In this document: positions 1-29,800 of the stretch, in pieces
Layout of the letters: each line of letters starts with the position of its first letter
Numbering within the stretch: the first letter of the stretch is position 1
DNA from: Actinernus sp. WN-2022
Taxonomy: Eukaryota > Cnidaria > Anthozoa > Actiniaria > Actinernidae
Assembly: GCA_030867875.1 (NCBI GenBank)
Contig: JAOWCC010001589.1
Coordinates: 71,943,537 to 72,007,536 of the forward strand
Direction: 5' to 3'
Length of the DNA stretch: 64,000 bases
Notes under the pieces: model-generated
The model's input: only the letters and a program-made list of their open reading frames with translations
Database searches by the model: none
What the model was told of the DNA's origin: nothing
Made by a program: the position numbers and the translations under genes

Positions 1-19046
<19,046 letters not shown>

Positions 19047-19098
19047 ACTCCCACTGGAGAATTAATTTATGCTTCAACAACAAAAGAAAGAAACCAAG
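19047..19098. promoter_or_regulatory. Possible shared FH / sAC promoter region
   Basis: Only 52 bp separate the FH start codon (19046, minus) from an ATG on the plus strand at 19099. The sequence AAGATGGCGG at 19096-19105 matches the YY1-type motif common in TATA-less animal promoters, and TCACGTGA lies at about 19173. No TATA box is evident. Promoter function is inferred from layout only. Confidence 0.4.
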
Positions 19099-19141
19099 AT
19101 GGCGGAGCAGACAGGGACAGCGGCGATCATCGCGGCCTCAG
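19099..19141 (+). CDS. Candidate alternative first exon of sAC
   Basis: ATG GCG GAG ... GCC TCA G|gtagaa encodes MAEQTGTAAIIAAS and ends in phase 1, the phase needed to join sAC exon 2 at 21836 (G+GA = Gly). A second in-frame ATG lies at 19069. It could instead be 5' UTR, or belong to another transcript. It competes with the candidate first exon at 20847-20880. Confidence 0.3.
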
Positions 19142-19208
19142 GTAGAAATCTCGCGCCAAATGCAGGACATGGTCACGTGATCTCTTTAGCTTGTTATTGC
19201 CAAAATTA

Positions 19209-19747
19209 TGCGGGTATCAGCGGCCATCCCGAGGGGGCGGCCCCCGGGCACCCAGGGGCATTTGTCACAGCAGCCATGACAAACACATGCTAAAACCCCT
19301 CGGGTGGGGTAGAAAATTGTGACAAAAAACCCCACCCCTGGGGCAACCTGGGCAACATATTATACTGAGTATTAGAAGCTAAACGTTTTAGAAGTGTCAA
19401 AAATCTTAATAGTTTTATACAAATATTATCCTTTATTTCTTTGTTCTGTCTTCCGACAGTGGATGGCTTAATTTAATCTCTTAATTTGAAGGATAATGAT
19501 ATGACTTACCTCAAGGACAAAGAAATCGAAGAACGTCGATCGATCGAGCGAAAACCGTTGAACGTTGAGACAGGAGATTACGTGCAAACCCCGTGGGTAT
19601 GTCCCCTGGGTATTTTGACGAAAACGCAAAAGCGCTCTAATGCCCCGCGTGTGGGGCATATTTTTGCTACAAATCCCCTGCTAAGCCCCTCGGTTGCCCG
19701 TGGGTTGCCCGGGGGCCGCCCCCTCGGGATGGCCGCTGATACCCGCA
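19209..19747. mobile_element. PIF/Harbinger-like MITE, TTA target, GC-rich arms
   Basis: A 539-bp element flanked by TTA (19206-19208 and 19748-19750), with ends TGCGGGTATCAGCGGCCATC and its exact inverse. The arms are about 45 bp and very GC-rich (GGGGGCGGCCCCCGGGC), unlike the AT-rich surroundings. The 3-bp TWA target is the Harbinger signature. It sits in the FH-sAC intergenic region. Confidence 0.8.
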
Positions 19748-19904
19748 TTAGTAAACAGCACAAGTTTTAGGTTCATATCATTATTCAAAACGTTGGGCTG
19801 AAAGAATCTGAAGACTAAGAGGCTTGCTCATTTATCGATAATGGTCTTCAAATGTATAAATAATCTAGCTCCCGAATTTCATAGCACGAAATATATGATA
19901 CATA

Positions 19905-20240
19905 CATAGACTTTATTTCAGTTCGAATTTGAGATTTATTAATAGCATTATGATGCTTACGGAAGTAACAATCGAGATAAAATACAACAAGAACAATAAT
20001 TACAGCACAAGGATAATCCTCTGTCTAATTTTACGTTTAAAAGTGGCTATAGATTAGGAGATGCCCTCAGGTCATCATCCTGTTCATTCCAGTGTTTCGC
20101 ATCCACGTATTTAAAAAAATGTAGCCGCCAAACGTAAATGACTTTACTAATTATGTTCTTAGACTGAATTCTTCCTTCAAACTTGCTGTTCCATATCCAC
20201 TCACAACTTATTGCAAACGCACCTATGGAACAGCGGCTGC
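19905..20240 (-). mobile_element. LINE 3'-end fragment (minus strand)
   Basis: CATAGACTTTATTTCAGTTC at the left is the reverse of an AATAAAG-type LINE 3' end, like those at 15715, 40285 and 42115. Degenerate, with no usable frame. Confidence 0.4.
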
Positions 20241-20846
20241 AAAGTGATATACGGGAGGAAAAATCTAATATTTTTCAACAAACACTTTATTTGTACCAAC
20301 ACGTAAATGTAATGTTGTGTTCTTTGAATCTATGAGCATGTGTGTATATATTATATATTTGGTGTGATCTTATAGGTTCTTTGGGCAAACAGTATAAGTT
20401 TAATATATGAAATCCATCTAGTGAAACAAAGGAGAGCAAAGTTTGGTTGGTATATTTGAATAACAAAGGTAACGTTTACTAACAAAGCGCCCATCTATAC
20501 AAGCCATTAGATCCTTTGTACTTTTTGACTGACTGTTTCTGCTATCTCTTGATAAGTCGACACTTTTAATTTCTAGTTTCTCACAAGAAAGTGGCCAGTT
20601 TGATGTACTTTGCGCGCGCAAACTATGCGCGCAGATACCGACATCATCAGTATTGTGACGTCACAATTACTTTGCAATTAGTTCCTGCTGCTAGAGATTC
20701 CATAATAATAACAATATGTAGCAAAAATACATTATCAGAGATTTGGTAGGCGACATTTGCACGTTTCTGAACATTTTCTAAACAACATGTATACTGAACT
20801 CGATAACTTAACATTACCCAAGGGGGTCCCCAAGGGGTGAATCAGG

Positions 20847-20880
20847 ATGGCGACTCGGAGCAGAGAGAGAATTGAGTCAG
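20847..20880 (+). CDS. ADCY10: sAC exon 1 (candidate start exon)
   Basis: ATGGCGACTCGG... encodes MATRSRERIES and ends with G before gtatat, in phase 1 as exon 2 requires. An in-frame TGA lies three codons upstream. It is short and not conserved enough to prove; 19099-19141 is the alternative. Confidence 0.5.
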
Positions 20881-23800
20881 GTATATATATGTTGATCGAC
20901 ATTCTTGGCTTTTTATTAATTTTAAACAGGTTTGTGTCTATAGTGATATTCGAGTGATATGATAATTAACGTACAAACATCGTTCCGTTCGTATCTATTT
21001 GAAATACAAAGACTTGAGTTAGATTATGGTGAAGTCTAAGTGTTTACACACGACATTCATGTAAAACAGTAGGCATATTTAATTTTTTACAATCTCTGTA
21101 TTTTGTAATTGTTTTATGCTATTACTGATGTTTACTCGTGTATAAATAAAGTGTATGTATGTATAAGATAGATGCCTTCGAGCCGACAACTTCCAACCTG
21201 AACTGAACCTCAAAATCATAAACCTCGTTAACTTGCATACCACTGAACATGAAGTAATATAACAACAGTTATGTAAGACCAAAAAATAATACATTGATTA
21301 GGCCATCCCAATGTTTCGTTTACAATAGCCCGACCGACCCTTTTTTTTTGAACAAGCAAAAATAAATAAAAGGTTTAAGACCGACTAATTTGTTTTTGGA
21401 AAAAGTTTTTAAAAAATTGCAGAATATCAAATAGCTAAATTCGAATATTAAATAGCTAAATTCGCGCTAAATTCCAATTTCATCTGTGGATTAGCCGGGT
21501 CCTGGCTTTGATCAGATGTTTGTTTCAGGTCCCGTTAGAATTTTTTTTAACTACACCTCTTCTCTGATCGATGAGCTCTCTAGTCATTAGTTATTAGTTT
21601 CTTACCTTTCTCGTGCAAACTGTAAATCCACAACTAGCAGAGGAAAAAGTAGTTGAGAAATCCATGAACATTTTACGCGAGTCTTCAAGCCGACTTGGTT
21701 TCAGATCCCCTAAGATTTTTTCTTACCTACCCAGACCGACCCACCGTCACGAGCCAGAGAGCGATGTTAAACGAAACATTTTATTGGGATGGCCTTAGAT
21801 CGCAACGTAACAAAATAATTTGTTGTTGATATCAGGAGATCGTGACCCGAGTGCCCTACGACAGCTACTAACACATGTCCCAGATACTGTTATCACGTGC
21901 GATCACAGTCACTCCATGCCTAACATCACGCATATGATGGGTGTCTGCATGTTCGCCGACATTTCAGGTAAAACGAGCGAAGAATTCCGTAACGTAAGAG
22001 GGCGGTGTACATGTGTCACGGGCACATCGAAACCCCCAACGGCTGAATAGATGTGAATTTACTGACAAATGTGAATTTACTGACAACTGACAAATTGGAG
22101 ATCCAGCGTTGAACTTCAACAAATAATGTTAATTGACTCTATGCTTCGTGACAAAACAACGACGACTAAACCGTGATCCGTGAATTTGAGATAGGTTTCC
22201 AAGAAATACACCGTGCACGTGTTACATGGTTGTCGTATTAATTCCAACTTTTTCGCGTTGCAGTTTCGTGTAAAAGTAAAATTTCGATTTGGTCCTTTTA
22301 CTCGCCGCCGCAGCAAAACACCGTCGCATGAATTACAAAGTTCACATAGATTCTCTACAAAATCACAAACCACGATCATTGAAACAAGCAGACCAAACAA
22401 TAGTTACCTCGCAATGCCGTTGCATCGAAGTTTCTAGCATGCTTGCCAGCCGCACTTCTGTAAGTTTATTTTCCGGATTGGGCTACCTGTGGCGATTTTG
22501 ACCGCACACCACAGGTAACCCTATCCGAAAAAAAAACGACCCAAAAGCCAGCAAGCAGGCTACGAAGTTTCACGAAATTGCACCGTGTAAAAGCTGGTTA
22601 AGTTGTTTTAACTGTACATTAATAAGACGCCAGCCGTCAGCTTGGCCGTAGTTTTGTATTATCTCACACCTCTCCATATCTGAAGGGTTCACCTCGCTGT
22701 GTGAGACTTATGGTCAGTCTGCAACTACATCTTGTGGTACTGAAAAGCTTACTGCTACGCTCAACATCTACATAGGCAAGATTGTGGAAGGTAAATGGAA
22801 TCGGTTTTAAACAAGATACGTGGTTTTTAGAGACCTTGCCTTAAATTTTAGTTAACAAACGAAGAAGCCTTATAGCCATGTTTTATACTATCATAAAACA
22901 CGATGGGCATTTGAGAACATGAGCTCGAGAGAAATGTTAAAGCAAAAGCCGGAGGCGCGTGCTTTCAATTTTTCTCGAGTGTTCTCAAATGACCAGAGTG
23001 TTTTATGATAGTATAAAACATGGATTTAAGGCTTCTTTATCTGTTTTATAATAAAGATTTACACGCGCGTGATGAAAGGAAACCGCCAGTTGAAAACAAT
23101 AAAACACGGCAAACCATGTTATATACTCTGTTATAATATAGATACGATAGTACGCGCGCTCTGATTGGCTAAGAAGCCATGTTTTAATGTTTTATCAGAG
23201 TATATAACATGGTTTGCGGTGTTTTATTGTTTTCAACTGGCGGTTTCCTTTCATCGCGCGCGTAAATCTATATTATAAAACAGATAAAGAAGCCTTAAAT
23301 CCATGTTTCATACTATCATAAAACACTCTGGTCATTTGAGAACATTCGAGAAATGTTGAAAGCACGCGCCATCGGTTTGTGCTTTAACATTTCTCTCATA
23401 TTCTCAAATGCCCATCGTGTTTTATGATAGTATAAAACATGGCTAACGCTTCTTTATTTGTTAAATAAAACATTGCTTTTTAGCCAATCAGAGCGCGCGT
23501 ACTATCGTATCTATATTATAATTTAATTTACGCGCCTGTGAGATTTAAGCATTATCATAACCATAGGTAGACAGACAGAGTTAAAAAGCGTATAAATATG
23601 TTACTTTGCTTATGTACTTTTCTACATAGATATTCTCGTCAATGGAGGTGATGTTCTAAAGTTTGCAGGCAAGTCGCATTGTCTTTTTATGTAATTTTAG
23701 TTGTCTTTATTTGCTCATATTGCCGCTTTCCTGAATTCGCAGCACCCTTAACCTGTTGCAGCGCATTTCAGTTCGTACCATATCATTTTTAATTAGCGAT

Positions 23801-26800
23801 TCTCATTCTTTGTCCAAGTATGTAATTGCTATGTCCACTACACTGTCTTCAGGTGACGCAATTCTCGCCACTTGGAAATCTAAAGATTGTGCCTCAGATC
23901 TCAACCTACTTGTCAACAAAGCCATCATATGCAGCCTGGCGATCCAGGAAGAGTGTGACAACTACATGACGGATGTAGGCGTGTTACTGCGCGTCAAGCT
24001 AGCGATATCCATCGGCAAGATGCACATAACGTATGTGGGGCTGCCCGAGTGTAAGCATTTCGACCTCACCGGGCAAGCTGTGGAGGATGTGAATAAAGCC
24101 GAGAAGTGGGCCACGCCTGGATCGATCATACTAACGAGGCTGGCCTGGAAGAACTGTGATCAGTCGCTGTTTTCCCATGACGTCATGGAGGATGGCCTTC
24201 ATTTTAGGGTACGTTGATGAAGGAAACAAAGAGCGCGTTCTTTTGGTATCTTTCTTCCTATTCCTATTCCGGTATATGAATGACAGTATGCGGAATACCA
24301 ATTCCTAAAAGAACAGATATTCCGAAAACGGATTGTTCATGACAGAGGTGGCCTGAGAATTAACGTATAATTAGAAGGAAGTCAGTGACTGGTTTTTTCC
24401 GGTCGGACGCGTGCGCGCCACAGATTTTCCCGCTAAAAATTCCCAAAACAACGTCATTTTTCCCGTTCCGAGTAAGCCGCTGTTCTGTTCATATATTCTT
24501 TTAATTGCGAAAACGAAATATGTCCCAATAGATCACGATTACCGTCTATCTCCGGTTCAGTCTTATTCCGGAATAGTCCAAAAAGAACGCGCCCAAAGTG
24601 TTACTTGTGTCGCCATAAGAGTACTTTGAAATGCTTATAGCGCTTGTAGTATTTACGAGACAAGACTATCTTCAGTTAGAGTTTTGGCTTCCATCAGCTA
24701 CTGGTCTAGACAATCAAATCCCCATAAACTCTCAAGTCACTCTGCCGCTTTTTCTTCGTAGAAATCTGATAGTTAATATCTCGATTAGGTCAATGGCGTA
24801 CGAGTCCAGGAAACACAAGTCGGCGAAGAGGAACCTAGCTATACGTCTGTGGTTCTCATGTCTATGGCTGGGATGCTGTCTACAAAGAGTGTCACTCTCG
24901 CTATTCCCACTGTGAGTAGGAGAATATTTGGACCTCATGTGGGAAGCCACTTCACCAAGCACCACCCAGACCTAAAGCTCAGTAGGATTTATCTCAAGAA
25001 ATCCGAAGCCAATAACAGGACGACAACGGGCAAGCTGATGAGAACTGGAAGTGTTCATAATCCAGGTAGGGTATGATCGTGGAGATCGATGATAGGAACG
25101 TGAATGTCTTCCAGTAAGTTCTTCCAAGAGCCCATAACTTGGTTCTTCCTGTTGGATAGCCTGCTAGCGGCTCTTATGGGTGTTTTTTTGCTAATATGTT
25201 TTGGATTGGGCTACCTGTGGCGCGTGGTCAAAATGGGGCGACTGGGCAACACAGGTAGCCCAATCCGAAAACAAATTAGCAAAAAAACACCCATAAGGCC
25301 GCTAGCAGGCTATTGGCCCAACGGACTGAGTCCAGAGAGATACCTGTTAGGCTGCACGAGTTATTGCATAGATGCGCACTCAAACATTCTAAACTAATGC
25401 ATATAATAACGTCGTTATAACAAGCCTTCTGATTGGTTGAAAACCGTTTTCTAAAACTCAATGAAAACAAAGAAAGTTGCGCGCGCTCTTGAGTTAGGTT
25501 GAACTGAAGCGTTTTGTCGTTTTGTAGTTGGTGTTTTGAGTTATTTTATAAAGGAAATAGAACAAATATATATGTTTCCATATAGACGGTTATATAGAAA
25601 CACTTGGAGTTCGTGTTCCCACAGCCATTTCTCGTTCTCCCAAACTTCCACTCGTGTTTTCTTCCACTCTATGAAAACACGGAAACTGTTTTCTATTTCT
25701 TAATTATTGCTAAGCGCCGAACTTTGCGAGGATTGAGTGCATTGGGTTTCCGCTTGGGTTCCAACTTACATATACACCAAATTTCAATACCGAAACATCT
25801 GCCAATGTTTTCGAGTATGCTAATTTTGAAAACCGAGTGTTTTGATTGGTCAGTCAATTATTGGAAAGTGCTCAATTGCTGCGATGGGATAGGCTGCTCA
25901 TTATGTCATAGATCAGGTGTGCGTGCTGTCCACCGCGCAAGTTTTATAAACGTATAAATAAAAATTATTCGCCGAGCGAGATATGCATAGGTTTCCACGA
26001 GCACACACGCTTAGATTTCCCGTGTTTGCATGGGCCCTTACCCTGAAATGATAATCAAATTGACAGTATTCAAGAAGAGATTTAACCAAAGCATCAATAT
26101 CTGTATGAGCAAGGTTGGGAAAAACCCTGATCAACATTATTTTATTTCAACAACATGACAATTGGTCGTGAGGCTTTGGCATTTAACGTATTACAAGCAT
26201 AATAGATACTTACTAATGTGCGCTCTGATCGGTCGAAAACCATGGTTTTGTGAGAGTGTAGATCACGGAAGTGACGTCATACTTACTAAGACGCGCTCTG
26301 ATTGGTTTGTGGGATTGTAGCTCATGGAAATGACGTCATATCCATGTTTCTATAAGAGTTCAAAATCATGTACCATATTTTGAACTGGACTTTGGCGATT
26401 TTGTTCTCAAGATCAAATTGACAGAAAAATAGCTAAAATACTGTTGATAATATCACAATACCGTCTTGGAATGACAGTAAAGAGGATAAATTACAACAAG
26501 ACCGATTATGCTCAGTCTCGCTTGTAAATCTATTCAATAAAACAAGTAGAACAATGTTTGCTGGCTGTGTTCTGTACTCTGACAAAAACGCTCCAGGTTG
26601 AACAAACGTTAAAGTGCCCCTCAACCCTTTTGCAATTTATATATATATGAAACTTTGAAAGGTTTTGAGTACTTCTGCGAAGAAATTTTTGGCTTACAGA
26701 GGATACTCTATGTTCTAGGCTTGTTTGAAATGGTGAAAATGTGACCTTTCCTGACCCATTACCGTGTAAGAAAAAGCCTGGGTCGATTCCCTATCTTACG

Positions 26801-29800
26801 TCACCTCATTAATGCATTATTGTCCATGACGCCTTTCTATCACAACAGCATCGATATATAGAGAATATACACAGTCTGTGAGATTTTAGTAAAGAAAACA
26901 GCTATTTTAGACAAAATGCTAAATATTTATTCAAGTTATTGCAAAGTCGAATTAACTGGATGACGTAAGATAGGGAATCGACCCAGGCTTTTTCTTACAC
27001 GGTAATGGTCAGGAGAGGTCACATTTTCACCATTTCAAACAAGCCTAGAACATAGAGTATCCTCTATAAGCCAAAAATTTCTTCGCAGAAGTACTCAAAA
27101 CCTTTCAAAGTTTCATATATATAAAAAATGCAAAAGGGTTGAGGGGCACTTTAACCCTGGGCCTAACCGCTAACGTCTGACGTTAAATTAGAGATCGGAT
27201 AGAGTTTGCCCGGACTTACGCCTGACATGAGCAGGGCTAATGTTTATGTAGGCTCGGTTTCCAGCCGTGGGGGTTTCAGTGCACCCGAGATCTTCTTTTG
27301 GAAAAACGATTATCAACGGCTGAAACCAAGCCTAACGTTTATGCAACTGTGAACCCTGAAGCTGTAGAACATTCAAAACGTTACAGCTCCGGTTGTGTTT
27401 AGTCAGAGTGTAGAACACGGCAAACCCTGTTCTACATGTTAAACATTTCGTTTATTAGATCACCGCACAGATGTCTATAACAAACTCAACGACCAGGATA
27501 TCGAGGATCTACGAGCCTATGTGTCCAAGCCTGTTCTTTCTAAGGTTAGTCAGCAGGGTAGTGGAATACTGAGTTTTATCATATGACCCGTACGGCCCCG
27601 CGCGCGCTTCCTTTCAAAACCATTTACAAAATTCACGTGATGAGGGCCGGACGTGATGATGGCGTGAGCGGGCCGGAAAAAGCCCTCCGGCCCTGCACAA
27701 TTTTGTCTTGCTGTTTAGCGGTTCGTTCTACAAAGTAATATGGTCATATGGTAAAAATCCCATTGACCGAGTTAGGTCGGGCCGGATGGGAAAATATTTG
27801 GCCATTTTGTACGTGCGCTCAGTCCGTACGTCATGACCTCGAGCCAAATATTTTCCCGTCCGGCTCTCCCACTCAGTCAATAAGTACCTAAGGTTTTGCA
27901 CAGAAGGCATTTTGCATTTGGACTTCACTTCATAAAAAAATGGACTTTCGTAATTTAATAATAATAATAATAAAGATCGTTTATTTCTACATTTACCTTT
28001 GTTACAGTACAAAACTGAATTATCGAGGTTTACAATATATTAAATTATTACAAAATATATAAATAAATAATTAATTAATTGTGATTTGATATATACCACT
28101 TAAATGTTTCTTAACACTGCTGTTCTCTAAACTAGCAATTCAAAAAGGAAGGCTAAGCTCTGAGTACTCAGAAATCATCATTCTACACGTCTTGTTAGGG
28201 TCTGCGTTGTTATATTCGTGAGCTCCAGATATAATAAATGAATTCCTATATGACATAATTTATCGGGAATTTTTCATAATTTTGCGTGTCAACATATAAT
28301 CAGTTAAACCAAGAGACCATTAAATAATAGTAATAATACTAATACAGTTTCTATAGCGCTTATACATTAATGTTGTAAGCGCTGTACAATCTAAAAAAAA
28401 TATCGAATGCTTAATCTATACATTACAACAGAAAATATAGCTTATAATACTAATAACAAAAATAATAATCATAGCTAAAACTGATATAACGAGTTAAAAC
28501 ACTAATTACAAATCATAAGAAATCTTAAAAAGGTATGTTTTAAGCCTGGATTTGAAAGTATTAACATTCTCAGAAGATCTGATGTTTAGTGGAAGATCGT
28601 TCCATAACTTGGGAGCGTGCACAGCAAAAGCTCGGTGTCCATAGTTCTTTAATTTATAAGATATGCAATTTAGGCGCAAAACAGACTTAGATGAACGCAG
28701 TAGTCTTCTTGGTTTGTGCAATGCAGGTTGGTGCAGTGGTAAAACACTCGCCTCTCACCACTGCGGTCGCGGGTTCGATTCCCGGCTCGAGCACGTATGT
28801 GAGTTAGGTTTGTTGATGATTCCTTATCTGCATTCGAGGGTTTTTCTCCGGGTTCTCCGTTTTTCCTCCCTCCGTTAAAATCAACCGTGAGTTGAGTGTA
28901 GTGTGTCCAAAACAGTTAATGTAGTGGGGAGTGTGTGAGGAGTAAAAGCAGGCCCCCACCAGCTGTAAGGTGTAATAATTAGCCTACTATAACAAATAAA
29001 TGATTTATTTTAATTTTAATTCCAACAACTCTTGTAATGTACCGATCAATTCGAAACATCAACATCCCCCCTCCCCCTCTCCCGGGCAAACCCCGGGCAT
29101 TTGACTCATTTTCGTGCCCGGGGAGTAGAGAATTTGACATCGGTAGCTTCGGGTGGGGAATTTGACACCGGAAGGGAGGGGTTGGGGGGGGGGGGGGGGG
29201 GTATGGGATGGAATTTGAACAAGTTGTCTCGCTTTTCATGTTATGTGCTGCGTGGTTTCCTCGATCGAAATCATAGCGGAATTGGAGCGGGGAGGTCACT
29301 ACGGAGCCCTCTAATGGCCATCAACAAATACATTTTATGAAAGACTACCGCGTGATACTGCTTTATTATCGCGCGATACCGTTTTACTATCGCGCGATGT
29401 TGTTTTATTATCGCACGATAAAGTGTTACTATCGCGCGATACCATTTAACTATCGCACGATACTGTTTTATGATCGCGCGATAGTGTTTTAGTTTTAATA
29501 TCGCGCGATAGTGTTTTAATATCGCGCGATAATATGTTTTTTTTCTAAATACGTACATTACTTAGCATGGTGGCAAACACGCTACGTGATCATGATAATG
29601 CTTTTCTCCTTTATATGTTTCTTTTACTTCCGACAACGAATTTGGCTTTACCCGAACACTTACCGGCGATTCAAAATGATATTGAAAATAACAGGGATGC
29701 ATTAGTCGAGAAATACTAGCCATCTAAATGCCATATGAAGTTAGGCCCTGGTGCAAAATAATGCCCGCGCTTTAATCTGTGTGTGATGTTGATGTTTCGA

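Noticed and set aside
24631..24915. 94-codon frame overlapping sAC exon 6
   Set aside because: It is a different frame. The exon 6 frame fits phase, splice sites and the join HFR|VNGVRV.
28721..28795. Functional tRNA gene (Glu or Gly type)
   Set aside because: A and B boxes are good, but acceptor and anticodon stems do not pair well, and a SINE body shared with other loci follows at once.
29271..29558. Repetitive protein with HYRAI / QYRAI units
   Set aside because: It is the translation of the 21-bp palindrome array; 21 is divisible by three, so all frames stay open.
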